This document shows, piece by piece, positions 34,653 to 43,261 of a DNA stretch of 44,165 bases. This DNA comes from Variovorax brevis. Its GTDB lineage: Bacteria > Pseudomonadota > Gammaproteobacteria > Burkholderiales > Burkholderiaceae_C. Both the position numbers and the translations under genes were made by a program. The notes under the pieces are model-generated. The model saw only the letters and a list, made by a program, of their open reading frames with translations, did not search any database and had not been told where the DNA came from. The stretch spans positions 1 to 44,165 of the forward strand of contig NZ_JASZYG010000030.1 in assembly GCF_030317105.1 (NCBI RefSeq). The letters are read 5' to 3'. Each line of letters starts with the position of its first letter. Within the stretch, counting starts at the first letter, position 1.

Positions 34653-35621
34653 TCAGGGCGCCGACGAACTTGAACCCGCGATGGTCGCGGCTTCAGCGGT
34701 ACATGCCGTCGCTGGCGGGGTGCGGACGGCACTGGCCTTGGTGATCTCCTCACGTGCGGCGGCCATTTGCGCGTTGAACACCGGGTTGGCGTGCAGGCGT
34801 GCCACAGTGGCGGAGCCAACCAAGCGGCCGGCCTCAATATCGCTTTGCCAGTGGACGCCGCAGATGCCGCGGCTTTGCGAGAATGCCCGGCCGCGTCCCA
34901 GCAGCGCGTTCGCACGATCGGGCGCCAGTTCGGTCAACACCAGTGCCCAGCCCCAGCCGATGGCCGAGTGGCCAGACGGATACGAGCCGTCCCTGGCCAG
35001 AGAGGCTTCTTCCTTCGGCGTACAGGTTCCTGTCTTGAACATGACGAAGGGACGGGTGCGCACGTACCTGTCCTTGGCCTTGTAGGTGGCCAGGGCGGTG
35101 TCGGTCAACGTGCGCCGTAGCAGCATGTTCAGGTTGGGCGTCGCCTGCTCGGAAATCTGCACGCCCAAGGCGCACGAGAAAACCGTAGCGGCTTCAGGGA
35201 AACGCAGGTTCGCATCCGACACGGCCATGGCACCGCGCGCCGTGCCTTGAAGGTTCGTCAGGTTTTGGAAGGCGGCAGTGTCCGCCGCCAGCGCAGGCGA
35301 GCCATCAGCCGGTGGCGGTGGCAACAGGACGAGGCTGTCCGGAAGTTCGGCGGGCGCGAGGTAGCCCTTCAGGATTCCAGTGCCAGCGCGCAATTCGCCC
35401 ACTTCATTGGGCGTAGCGGGTGCGACAACGCGCGGTGCGATGGTGCACGCGCTGGCGACAAGCGCGACGCTCAGCGCCGGGGCGAGCAACTTGATCTGCA
35501 GGACTGTCTTGTCCCGTACAGGAGGTGCCGCTTTGGGCACAGGCGGACATGCAATCGCTCTTGTGTACAAACAGCGCGAGGCGATCGCGACGGCCAGGGA
35601 GGCGAGCCGCAGGTCCATCAT
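34653..35621 (-). CDS. Class A non-specific acid phosphatase (PAP2 superfamily)
   Basis: A 322-residue secreted phosphatase. The tripartite vanadate/PAP2 signature is complete: Lys183-x6-Arg190-Pro191, PSGH at 215-218, and Ser250-Arg251-x5-His257-x3-Asp261. It releases phosphate from many phosphomonoesters in the periplasm. The ATG at 35621 overlaps the stop of the ferritin-like gene (ATGA), so translation is coupled. That start leaves about 40 residues before the export signal SVALVASAC (possible lipobox Cys59). An internal TTG at about codon 45 could give a cleaner lipoprotein signal, so the start is uncertain. Confidence 0.87.
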   Translation of the reverse strand: MMDLRLASLAVAIASRCLYTRAIACPPVPKAAPPVRDKTVLQIKLLAPALSVALVASACTIAPRVVAPATPNEVGELRAGTGILKGYLAPAELPDSLVLLPPPPADGSPALAADTAAFQNLTNLQGTARGAMAVSDANLRFPEAATVFSCALGVQISEQATPNLNMLLRRTLTDTALATYKAKDRYVRTRPFVMFKTGTCTPKEEASLARDGSYPSGHSAIGWGWALVLTELAPDRANALLGRGRAFSQSRGICGVHWQSDIEAGRLVGSATVARLHANPVFNAQMAAAREEITKASAVRTPPATACTAEAATIAGSSSSAP

Positions 35622-36211
35622 GAAGTTGTGCTTTCTTTTTCGACGCGGACCGTCAAGGCTTCGGCCACGGACTTCGTCACCTTGGATTTCATTGGCGAGG
35701 AAGGCTTGGAACTCCTTGCGCTCCCAGGGGAAGCAAGTGGCGATTTGCCCAGCAGCGCACGCACGGCTTCCACTGACGCGTGGCCGCGCTCTTCCATCTC
35801 TCGCACCGCAAATGTCAGCAGCGCCTGTTCGTGCCTGGTGATGTGGCGCAGCAACTGCCGTTCCCTGCCGCCAGGGGGAGTGAGTTTTTCGGCCGCATTG
35901 AACTCGGCCACGAAATTTTGCAAGGCTGGCCGGAGCACCTTCAAGAGCTCCAGCCAGGGCATCAGGGAGAGTTGCTCTGCAAGCTGCTGACCACGCTCGA
36001 TGCACCTGCGTGGCTCGGCCGGCTCCAAACCAAGCTCTTTCAACGCTGCGCGGATGTGTTCCTTGGTTTCAGTTTCCAATTGCGCCAGCAATTCCCACTT
36101 GTATTTCCGGTTCGTGTCCTCGGCGCGTTCCGACAAGGCCCGAAAGAACGACTCGCCCTCGACCTCTCCTTCGAAACGTTCGATCAGGTATTCTTGATAT
36201 TCGGTGCTCAC
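35618..36211 (-). CDS. Ferritin-like-fold hypothetical protein
   Basis: A 197-residue soluble, strongly helical protein with GTG start (36211), overlapping a possible upstream small frame as GTGA. Acidic and His residues are spaced along helices as in ferritin-like/rubrerythrin-type bundles: FEGEVEGESFFRALSERAED, ETETKEHI and ITRHEQALLTFAVREMEERG. The last 45 residues are a basic Ser/Lys/Pro tail. It could bind a di-iron centre, but I do not recognise a named family and the ligand set is not certain. Its coupling to the acid phosphatase gene is notable. Confidence 0.65.
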   Translation of the reverse strand: MSTEYQEYLIERFEGEVEGESFFRALSERAEDTNRKYKWELLAQLETETKEHIRAALKELGLEPAEPRRCIERGQQLAEQLSLMPWLELLKVLRPALQNFVAEFNAAEKLTPPGGRERQLLRHITRHEQALLTFAVREMEERGHASVEAVRALLGKSPLASPGSARSSKPSSPMKSKVTKSVAEALTVRVEKESTTS

Positions 36212-36354
36212 GCGTGTTCCTCGCTCTCCTGTAGCTCGTCGACACCTCTGCCAGATTTCCGTGAACCCAGGATCGGCTTAGATGGCCGCCGCAATTTCAT
36301 GGCGGCTTTCCGCGGCCTTGGAGAAGCAGTGGCAGGAGCTTGGTTCAGCGACAT
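36208..36354 (-). CDS. Possible small upstream gene coupled to the ferritin-like protein
   Basis: A 48-residue frame (MSLNQAPATASPRPRKAAMK onward, ending in an acidic ESEEHA) whose TGA overlaps the GTG of the ferritin-like gene. The 4-base overlap and lack of any other obvious start signal for that GTG are the main support. No strong ribosome site precedes it and no family is recognised. It may only be a leader peptide or chance frame. Confidence 0.3.
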   Translation of the reverse strand: MSLNQAPATASPRPRKAAMKLRRPSKPILGSRKSGRGVDELQESEEHA

Positions 36355-36441
36355 TGCAACAATTGATTTGAGGGGGACAAACACGCTTCTTGCCGCTTCG
36401 GCTCGCGTCCGTGCATCATGACAGTCGCGATGAGCGGGCAC

Positions 36442-36924
36442 ACTCCCCCTTAAAAGGGGGGCGGGCTCGGATCGCGCGGGGACAAGCGATCGCCGTCGCG
36501 CTCAGCGCCGAAGTCGCCGTAGACGCAACGTTGTCAACCAGGACCGCCAGTGAGCTTCAGCCCGACGGCCGTGACAAACCCGGGATGCTCCTTGCACTTG
36601 CAATGCCGCCAAGCGACGCAGGAGCAAGACGTGCGGGAGGCACCTCGCTGCTCGCCACCACACAATCCGCGCGGTAGCGCGGATGCTGCTGGAGCGAAGT
36701 GGCGCAGAGCTCCCGTTCGTGGCAGACGGCTTCCAGCCCACTTCTGTTTTGACGCCCACACCTGAACACGTGCTTCAGACTGAGTGCTGCTGTTCGAGTT
36801 TTCAATGTGAACGGCAGCAGCGGCTGAAAGATGCTGACTTCGACACTCTTGCCGAGGTACGACCGGGGTACCTCCGAACTTGCCCTCCGACGGCAGGCCC
36901 CATGTAGCGGCCAGTGAAGTTGTG
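36442..36924. other. Gene-free stretch
   Basis: About 480 bp with no recognisable protein in any frame. Positions 36830-36925 resemble 71-163 at the window start, which suggests a degenerate dispersed repeat. A G-run lies at 36453-36460. Confidence 0.35.
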
Positions 36925-37174
36925 TCGAACGGTCCGTGCTGGGCCCCACCCGGTCATGCGGCCATACACGAGCCGTGGTTTGCGCCGAGGCACACGTCCG
37001 GCGCCAGGCCAGGCGCTCCATCACGCCGGGGCGCATGCCTTTGATGAGGGCATCGCAGCTTGCGACCAGGTCGAGGACCGTCTGCATGCCCTCGGCCGTC
37101 TTCAGGTCGATTGCAATCGATCGCTTGCCGCGGTTGCTGATGCTTTGGGCACCGAGGTCCATGTGCCGGCGCAC
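36925..37174 (-). pseudogene. CaiB/BaiF CoA-transferase fragment
   Basis: Minus-strand pieces of a family III CoA-transferase: NRGKRSIAIDLKTAEGMQTV, then DLVASCDALIKGMRPGVMERL, and in another frame KPRLVYGRMTGWG. In intact members these are contiguous (about residues 45-120). The C-terminal three quarters are missing, and the 5' end is fused to an unrelated signal-peptide start at 37245. Confidence 0.78.
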
Positions 37175-37245
37175 AGGACCAGTGCCGCGGCGCTCAGGGC
37201 GTGTCGGCGAATCTCGGGGGGTTTCATTTTCTTGAAGTCATTCAT
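37105..37245 (-). pseudogene. Orphan 5' end of an exported-protein gene fused into caiB debris
   Basis: An ATG at 37245, preceded by AGGAGATTTTTCCAAC, opens a signal-peptide-like start (MNDFKKMKPPEIRRHALSAA, then ALVLCAG). After about 25 codons the DNA becomes CaiB sequence in another frame, and this frame stops at 46 codons. It looks like a deletion junction joining the start of one gene to the inside of another. Confidence 0.5.
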
Positions 37246-37488
37246 GTTGGAAAAATCTCCTCAGCTCACATGTTCTCGAATTCCCTGATGTCTCGGTCGG
37301 GCGCAAAGTCAGGGCGGGCGGGGCCGGGCTCAGCCCCCATTTCTTGAGAGACGGGATAACCCACCCGCGGCATACCCCTGACCCTCCAAAGAGGGGGGGA
37401 CGCGCAGGGCGAGCGCACAACTACGCTGGCCTGACGGCCGCGCGCGAAGGTGGATGCAACGCGGCAAAACCGAAAGACAGGAGACGCA

Positions 37489-39903
37489 GTGCAAGGACTA
37501 CTCAGGAACAACCCCCGCGGCGCCGTGGGACGGCTGGCGCGCAGGCTGCTCGCGCTGGCGGCAATCGGCGGCGCGGCCGTCGGCGCATGCGCTGCAACAC
37601 CGGCAGCGCCCACGCAGCCCCCCACGCCCGCCGAGGCCCGCACCATCGCGAAGGAGGCCTACATCTACGGCTATCCGCTGGTCGACAACTACCGCATCCA
37701 GCACGCCTACTTCGTCGACCGCGACAACGCCGAATACAAGGCGCCGTGGAACACGATCCAGAACAGCGCCAGGGTCTACACGCCCGGTGACAAGGCGATC
37801 CAGACGCCCAACTCGGACACGCCCTACTCCTATGTCGGCGCCGACCTGCGCGCAGAGCCCCTGGTGCTGACCATGCCTGCCGTCGGGAACAAGCGCTACT
37901 ACGGCGCGCAGTTCATCGATGCCTACACGCACAACTTCGCCTATGTCGGCACGCGCGCCACCGGCAACGAAGCGGGCAGCTACCTGCTGGCCGGCCCGGA
38001 CTGGAAAGGCAAGAAGCCCGCCGGCATCCGCGAGGTGATCCGCTCCGAAACGCAATTCGCCTTCGTGTTCTACCGGACGCAGCTCTCGGGTCCGGCCGAC
38101 ATCGAGAGCGTCAGGAAGGTGCAGGCGGGCTACAAGGTCCAGCCTCTGTCGGCCTGGCTGGGACGGCCCACGCCGGCGCCGACACCCGCGGTTGATTTCA
38201 TCAAGCCGCTGACCATCGAGCAGGAGCGCAACTCGCTCCAGTTCTTCGAGGTGCTGAACTTCGTGCTGCGCTTTTGCCCGATCCACCCTTCCGAGCGTGA
38301 GTTGATGCAGCGCTTCGCGAAGCTCGGCATCGGCGCGGGGCGCAGCTTCGATGCGCAGGCCCTGTCGCCCGAGCTTCGCAAGGCGATCCAGGACGGCATG
38401 GCCGATGGATGGGCTGCGCAGGCGCAGCTGGAGAAGCAGGCGTCCGCCGGTCAGCTCGGCAGCGGCGAACTGCTGGGCAGCCGCGAGCAACTCAAGAACA
38501 ACTACCTCTACCGCATGCGCGGCACCGTGGCGGGCATCTACGGCAACTCGAAGGCAGAAGCCATCTATCAGGGCTACTACCTCGACGCGACCGGCCAGCG
38601 GCTCGACGGCGCGAACCGCTATGTGCTGCGCTTCAAGGCCGACCAGTTGCCTCCCGTGAACGCCTTCTGGTCGCTCACGATGTACCGCCTGCCCTCGCGC
38701 CTGCTGGTGGCCAATCCGATCGACCGCTACCTCATCAACTCGCCGATGCTGCCCGACCTGAAGCGCGATGCCGACGGTGGCGTGACGCTCTACATCCAGC
38801 GCGAGTCACCTGGCAAGGACAAGGAAGCGAACTGGCTGCCGGCACCGGAGGGCCCCTTCCTGATGGCATTGCGCCTGTTCTGGCCCAAGCCGGAGATCGC
38901 GAGCGGGCAATGGAAGAAGCCGGAACCGGAGCGCCTGCAGCCCGTGGCCGCCGCGGACGTGCCGGTCACGATGGAGAACTTCACGCGTGCCGAGTCGCAT
39001 TGGTTCTTCGGCAACGTCGCGCGCAACGGCGGCTTCGGGCAGTTCCGCCACAACCGCACGCTGGCGTCGGTCGACCGCCAGCTGGTCGTGCGAACGAACC
39101 GCGACACGCTCTATTCCAGCGCAGTGTTCGACCTCGACGCCGGCCCGGTGACGGTGACGCTGCCCGACGCAGGCAAGCGCTTCATCTCCATGCAGTCTTA
39201 CAACGAAGACCACTACACGCCCGGCGTGGTCTATCGCCCCGGCGAGTACCGCTTCACGCGCGAATCGGTGGGCACGCGCTATGTGCTGATCGGCATCCGC
39301 ACGCTGGTTGATCCTTCAGACCCGCAGGACATGGCGCAGGCGAATGCCGTGCAAGACGCAATCCGTTCGAGCCAGGCTTCGGTGGGCCGCTATGAAACGC
39401 CGAACTGGGATGTGGCCAGCCAGAAGAAAGTGCGGGACGCACTGCTCGCACTCGGCGAAACGGTGCCCGACCTCCAGCGCAGCTTCGGGACGCGGGAACA
39501 GGTCGACCCGGTGCGCCATCTCGTGGCCACCGCGACGGCCTGGGGCGGCAGCCCGGAGAAGGACGTGATCTACCTGGCCGTCACGCCGGATCGCAACGAC
39601 GGCAAGACGGTCTACCAGCTCACGGTGAAGGACGTGCCGGTGGACGCGTTCTGGTCGGTCACCGTGTACAACGCACAGGGCTACATCCAGCCGAACCCGC
39701 AAGGGGCCTACACGGTCAGCAGCGTGACCGCCCGCAAGGGTGCGGATGGCAGCGCCCTGCTCCAGTTCGGCGGCTGCGAGAGCGCGACACCGAACTGCCA
39801 GCCGCTCACCCCGGGCTGGAACTACCTTGTGCGGCTTTACCGGCCGCGTGCACAGATCCTCGAAGGACGGTGGGTCTTTCCGCAGGCGCAGGCGGTGGAC
39901 TGA
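37489..39903 (+). CDS. Exported protein with two DUF1254/DUF1214 units
   Basis: An 804-residue protein. GTG at 37489 follows CAGGAGACGCA. A basic N-terminus leads into a hydrophobic export segment with VGAC at about Cys34, so it may be a lipoprotein. Unit 1 (about 45-490) has EAYIYGYPLVDNYRIQHAYF, PNSDTPYSYVGADL, YYGAQFIDAYTHNFAYVG and NAFWSLTMYRLP. Unit 2 (about 505-800) repeats the pattern in shorter form: FTRAESHWFFGNVARNGGFG, RTNRDTLYSSAVFDLDAG and DAFWSVTVYNAQGY, ending WNYLVRLYRP. Single-unit proteins are about 350-470 residues, so this is a fusion of a long and a short form. Function unknown. Confidence 0.87.
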   Translation: MQGLLRNNPRGAVGRLARRLLALAAIGGAAVGACAATPAAPTQPPTPAEARTIAKEAYIYGYPLVDNYRIQHAYFVDRDNAEYKAPWNTIQNSARVYTPGDKAIQTPNSDTPYSYVGADLRAEPLVLTMPAVGNKRYYGAQFIDAYTHNFAYVGTRATGNEAGSYLLAGPDWKGKKPAGIREVIRSETQFAFVFYRTQLSGPADIESVRKVQAGYKVQPLSAWLGRPTPAPTPAVDFIKPLTIEQERNSLQFFEVLNFVLRFCPIHPSERELMQRFAKLGIGAGRSFDAQALSPELRKAIQDGMADGWAAQAQLEKQASAGQLGSGELLGSREQLKNNYLYRMRGTVAGIYGNSKAEAIYQGYYLDATGQRLDGANRYVLRFKADQLPPVNAFWSLTMYRLPSRLLVANPIDRYLINSPMLPDLKRDADGGVTLYIQRESPGKDKEANWLPAPEGPFLMALRLFWPKPEIASGQWKKPEPERLQPVAAADVPVTMENFTRAESHWFFGNVARNGGFGQFRHNRTLASVDRQLVVRTNRDTLYSSAVFDLDAGPVTVTLPDAGKRFISMQSYNEDHYTPGVVYRPGEYRFTRESVGTRYVLIGIRTLVDPSDPQDMAQANAVQDAIRSSQASVGRYETPNWDVASQKKVRDALLALGETVPDLQRSFGTREQVDPVRHLVATATAWGGSPEKDVIYLAVTPDRNDGKTVYQLTVKDVPVDAFWSVTVYNAQGYIQPNPQGAYTVSSVTARKGADGSALLQFGGCESATPNCQPLTPGWNYLVRLYRPRAQILEGRWVFPQAQAVD

Positions 39904-40069
39904 TCGCACGGCATGGCATCGGTCGGTGCATCGATGCATTGCGCGCTTCTGCCCTAAAGTGCCCGAAGCGCAGCGTGGCAACAGTCGCCAGATCCTCCCT
40001 GCAGGCAACGACACCGCGTTTCTTCTTCATCCCTTGCAGATCGAACGATTCCCGAAAGGTAAATGCGCA

Positions 40070-40189
40070 ATGAACAGCAAACGAATGATCGGCTTGGTGG
40101 CCGGCTCCGTATTGGCCGCCACTGTCGGTCCGGCCGCCGCCCAGAGCGCAACGCTCAGCGACCAGGAAGTCAGCGACGCGTACATCTAA
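40070..40189 (+). pseudogene. Truncated 5' end of a DUF1254 gene
   Basis: Thirty-nine codons (MNSKRMIGLVAGSVLAATVG to LSDQEVSDAYI) match the start of the DUF1254 protein at 33170, including the signal peptide and the SDQ-SDAYI block. The frame stops with TAA exactly where the paralogue continues YLLSR. Three bases after the stop an IS66-like end (GTAAGCG) begins, so insertion or deletion by that element probably cut the gene. Confidence 0.75.
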
Positions 40190-40191
40190 TC

Positions 40192-40215
40192 GTAAGCGAT
40201 CAATGATCCGCGCTC
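40192..40215 (+). repeat. Possible IS66-like terminal end
   Basis: GTAAGCGATCAATGATCCGC begins just after the truncated DUF1254 frame. It shares the GTAAGCG start with the IS66 end at 32296 but diverges afterwards. With the tnpC fragment at 41419 it may delimit one IS66-type element. Confidence 0.35.
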
Positions 40216-40300
40216 TGGCTCTGCCGCCATACCTTCGGTAGCAGCAGCGCAGCGGTGCCGTACGACAATACGGGTCATCGTCCACTTTTAGGAGCCGGCT

Positions 40301-41404
40301 GTGTCGCGTATCGATGCACTTCAAGTCACATCTACCTCGGCTGGCCCGGCGCTGACGCCATCGCAGAAGCGGTTCAATAGGCTGATCCGGCAGATCGAGC
40401 AGGCGCGGCAGACCCTGGTGGCGTGGAACGAGAACACTGCGGCGTATCGTCAGGCGCATGTCGAGGTGCTGAAGCCATTGCAAGCGCAACTACTGGCCGG
40501 CCACAGGCAGTGGGTATTGGCGCTGGACGCAGCGCTTGAGCAACGCAACTGGACCCACGTCGAGCGCGGCACGCTGCGCGAATTGCTGTGCGAGGCGGCT
40601 GGTGAACTGCTTGACGCACGCGGCGACGACTCGGAACTCAAGGCGCTGTTCGACAAGCATGCCGAGGTGGACTTCGATATCGAGCAGCGCGAGAGGATGC
40701 TGGCGATGAAGGGCCTGGCCGAGGCGATGACCGGCCTCGACCTGGGCGACGACGAAGGCATCGACTCAGATGCGGAACTGTTCGAGCGCCTGCATCAAGG
40801 CTTGCAGGAACAGGTGGCGTCGCAGGAAGCTCAGCGCGGCGCGAAGGCCGGCCGTCGACGCAAGAGCGTGGCTCAGCAGCGGCGCGAGGCCGAGGCGCGA
40901 CAGGCCACGCAATCGGTGCGCGAGGTCTATCGCAAGCTGGCCAGCGCCTTGCACCCGGACCGCGAACCCGACGAGCGGCAACGCGAGGCGAAGACGGCGT
41001 TGATGCAGCGCGTCAACCAGGCCTATGAGTCCAACGATCTGCTCGCGCTGCTGGAGTTGCAACTGCAGATCGAACAGATCGACGCGAGCCATATCGCCAA
41101 TGCGGGCGAGCAGCGCCTGAAGCACTACAACAAGGTTCTGGGCGAGCAGTTGGCCGAACTCAAGGCCGAACTCGAACACGTCGAGATGGAGTTCTGCATG
41201 GAGTTTGGTCTGGAGCCTGGTCGGGGTTTCGATCCGCGCAAGCTGGGTCTCGTGCTCGAGCAGACGAGTCGCCAATGGCGCGCTGAACTCGACCAGCAGC
41301 AACGCGAACTGCACATGCTATGCGACGCGGCGGCGACCAAGCGCTGGCTCAAGCGCCAGCAGCGCCGCGAAGCGCAGGCCGCGTTCGCCTTCGCGCCGTT
41401 CTGA
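40301..41404 (+). CDS. J-domain protein
   Basis: A 367-residue soluble, almost wholly helical and coiled protein. Start GTG at 40301 after AGGAGCCGGCT. The J-domain core is internal: VREVYRKLASALHPDREPDE with HPD at residues 218-220, then LMQRVNQAYESNDLLALLEL, which matches DnaJ helices II-III. Charged coiled helices lie on both sides. Zinc-finger and C-terminal substrate domains of true DnaJ are absent, so it should stimulate a DnaK ATPase for a particular client. Similar stand-alone proteins occur in Pseudomonas and Burkholderiales. It lies between an IS66-like end and an IS66 transposase fragment, possibly as a passenger. Confidence 0.85.
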   Translation: MSRIDALQVTSTSAGPALTPSQKRFNRLIRQIEQARQTLVAWNENTAAYRQAHVEVLKPLQAQLLAGHRQWVLALDAALEQRNWTHVERGTLRELLCEAAGELLDARGDDSELKALFDKHAEVDFDIEQRERMLAMKGLAEAMTGLDLGDDEGIDSDAELFERLHQGLQEQVASQEAQRGAKAGRRRKSVAQQRREAEARQATQSVREVYRKLASALHPDREPDERQREAKTALMQRVNQAYESNDLLALLELQLQIEQIDASHIANAGEQRLKHYNKVLGEQLAELKAELEHVEMEFCMEFGLEPGRGFDPRKLGLVLEQTSRQWRAELDQQQRELHMLCDAAATKRWLKRQQRREAQAAFAFAPF

Positions 41405-41418
41405 AGCGCACGCTCATA

Positions 41419-41565
41419 TCAGGCGTCGGCCAGCGCGATGTTCCAGGGCAGTGGCACCTCGTAGTCATCGGCCGTCTGCGCCAGCGGGAGCTTCTTGAAC
41501 AGGGCGAAAAGGTAGCGATACGGCTCGACGTTGTTGGCCTTTGCCGTTGATGCCGCCTGCGGAAC
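41419..41565 (-). pseudogene. IS66 transposase (TnpC) C-terminal fragment
   Basis: The minus-strand frame reads ASTAKANNVEPYRYLFALFK, then KLPLAQTADDYEVPLPW. This is the conserved C-terminal segment of IS66 transposases (usual form ETAKANGLEPYAYL...LPWN). The catalytic DDE part is missing; upstream codons to 41652 do not match the family. It ends 15 bp from the J-domain gene. Confidence 0.8.
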
Positions 41566-41666
41566 GATGCCGAGTGGTCTCGCCTTTCCCAGGATCCTCC
41601 GTAGTCGGTATGTGATCGGTTCGGCATGGTTCATCGTGTGCTCCGTGATCAAAAACGGAGAACAAG

Positions 41667-42690
41667 ATGATCAATGCGGAAGAGTACTTGAACAGGAGCC
41701 CGCTGTTCCGGCGCCTCCAGAACGGCGCCCATGGACATCTCATCGAGCTTTACGCGGCGCACCTCATCGAGGTTGGGCTCGCTGGCCACGGCACTTGGCG
41801 CTGCCTCAACGTGGTCGGCGATCTATTGGCCTGGATGGCAAGCCGCCGGACCGAGCTGATCAACCTCGATGAACGCCTGGTGGAGCGCTACCTGCAGCAC
41901 CGAGGAGGTAAGCAGACCATCCAGGCGGGCGACCGGGCTGCGCTGAAGCGATGGCTGTCGATTCTGCGCACCACCAGCACGATCGCGCCTCTGGCGCTGC
42001 AAGCGGACACCCCTCAAGAGCAGATCTTTGCCGAGTTCAGCGACTATCTGTGAAGCGAGCGCGCTTTGGCAGCAAGGTCGATCGTGCGCCATCTGCCTGC
42101 GATCCGCCGGTTCCTGTGCGAGGTTTGCCCCGCCGGCGCCACCGACCCCGGCCAGATCGGTCAGAAGGGAGGTGATCCACTATGTCGAGCGTCACGCCAA
42201 GGATTGAAGTCCGAGCTCCGGTAAGGCAATGTGCTGGTCCCTGCGTGCTTTTTTTCGGTATCTCCATCACATGGATCTGAACCCGTTCGCGCTGGCCGGC
42301 TGCGTGCCTGCGATCAGGAAATGGAAGTTCGTGAGTCTTCCGACCTCCCTCTCTGCGGCGCAGGTTCAGAAGGCATTCGATTGTTGCGACCGAGCAACCG
42401 CGATGGGGCGGCGCGACTATGCCATTTTGACGATGCTGGCCAAGCTCGGGCTGCGGGCAGACGAGGTCGCCACCCTCACCTTGGATGATGTCGATTGAAG
42501 AGCCGGCGAGATGCTTGTTCACGCCAAGGGACGGCAACGAGCGAGGATGCCAATCGCACCAGACGTCGGCGCGGCCGTGTCGCCTACCTGTGTGGGCCGA
42601 CCCAAGTCATCGTGTCGTCGACTTTTCCTCCGCAGCCTTGCTCCCCCCATCGGCTTTGCTTCCGGATGCGCGATCACCATGTGCGAGCTG
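41667..42690 (+). pseudogene. Tyrosine recombinase/integrase, broken
   Basis: The start is intact: ATG after GGAGAACAAG and a SAM-like N-terminal domain (LIELYAAHLIEVGLAGHGTW), reading 128 codons to a TGA. The family continues in other frames: RSIVRHLPAIRRFLCEVCPA, a degenerate joint, then FFRYLHHMDLNPFALAGCVP. The catalytic-domain start AMGRRDYAILTMLAKLGLRA (with the active-site Arg) and TLDDVD follow, then a TGA in place of Trp, and GEMLVHAKGRQRARMPI. The C-terminal His/Tyr box is missing. Relatives often form trios of adjacent recombinases in mobile regions. Confidence 0.8.
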
Positions 42691-42829
42691 TTCGCCAGAT
42701 AGCTGGCGACCGTGCTCGACGATACCTACCATCGACCAGGTGCTGCTTGAACGCATCAACATGAGGCGAGATTGGTCCGACGGTCAGCTTGCTGGCGTCG
42801 TCGACGCGACTAAGGAAAACGATACCCAT
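42691..42829 (-). pseudogene. Probable N-terminal fragment of a second recombinase
   Basis: On the minus strand an ATG at 42829 follows CAGGAGACAGCC and reads MGIVFLSRVDDASKLTVGPI, then SPHVDAFKQHLVDGRY. After a frameshift near 42720 it continues STVASYLANSSHM. The pattern of a short lead, PHVDAF--L and STV--YL resembles the core-binding domain of tyrosine recombinases. It abuts the broken recombinase on the other strand. The assignment is tentative. Confidence 0.45.
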
Positions 42830-42976
42830 GGCTGTCTCCTGAAGTGGGACAACCAGTGCATCCGAGCGTCGGAACCATGTCCAGTTCGACCTCAATCCTC
42901 AGGCCAGATACCGCGCCGAGCAACGGCTACGCCATCCAGAATTCCGACACCTGCGCATGGTTGAGATCTGCGCATA

Positions 42977-43184
42977 GGCAGCGTTTGCCGTCTTTGAGGG
43001 TCGCTCGACGAACTGACGCTGTGAGGCCGATTCCTGTCGTCCGGGGCGAAGAAGACCTCGGCATCAACGGCCGGTCTGAAGGTATTGCAGTCGTAGCCAG
43101 GCTACATCTTGACGGCGACCCTGCCATCGCAGATTTGAACGACCGCCTTCTTCGCCGCTCAAATGGAGGTCAGGGCCCCTTCCG
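42977..43184 (+). repeat. 207-bp dispersed repeat, copy 2
   Basis: Inverted relative to copy 1 at 18388-18594, with the same order of blocks: TCTTTGAGGGTCGCTCGACG, ATTCCTGTCGT, AAGGTATTGCAGTCGTAG, TTGAACGACCGCCTTCTTC, AATGGAGGTCAGGGCCC. The overall length agrees within about a base. It fills most of the gene-free gap between the recombinase debris and the final LysR gene; the flanks hold nothing recognisable. Confidence 0.65.
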
Positions 43185-43261
43185 GCCCTTCGGATTCGCT
43201 CTGCCAACTTCCGCAGCATGCCAAAGCAGTCGTCACCAATCCAATCCGCCTTGCGCATGGC

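Noticed and set aside
31708..41565. One composite IS66 transposon spanning 31.7-41.6 kb
   Set aside because: The two IS66 relics are in the same orientation but are different parts, and no matching pair of outer ends or target duplication was seen.
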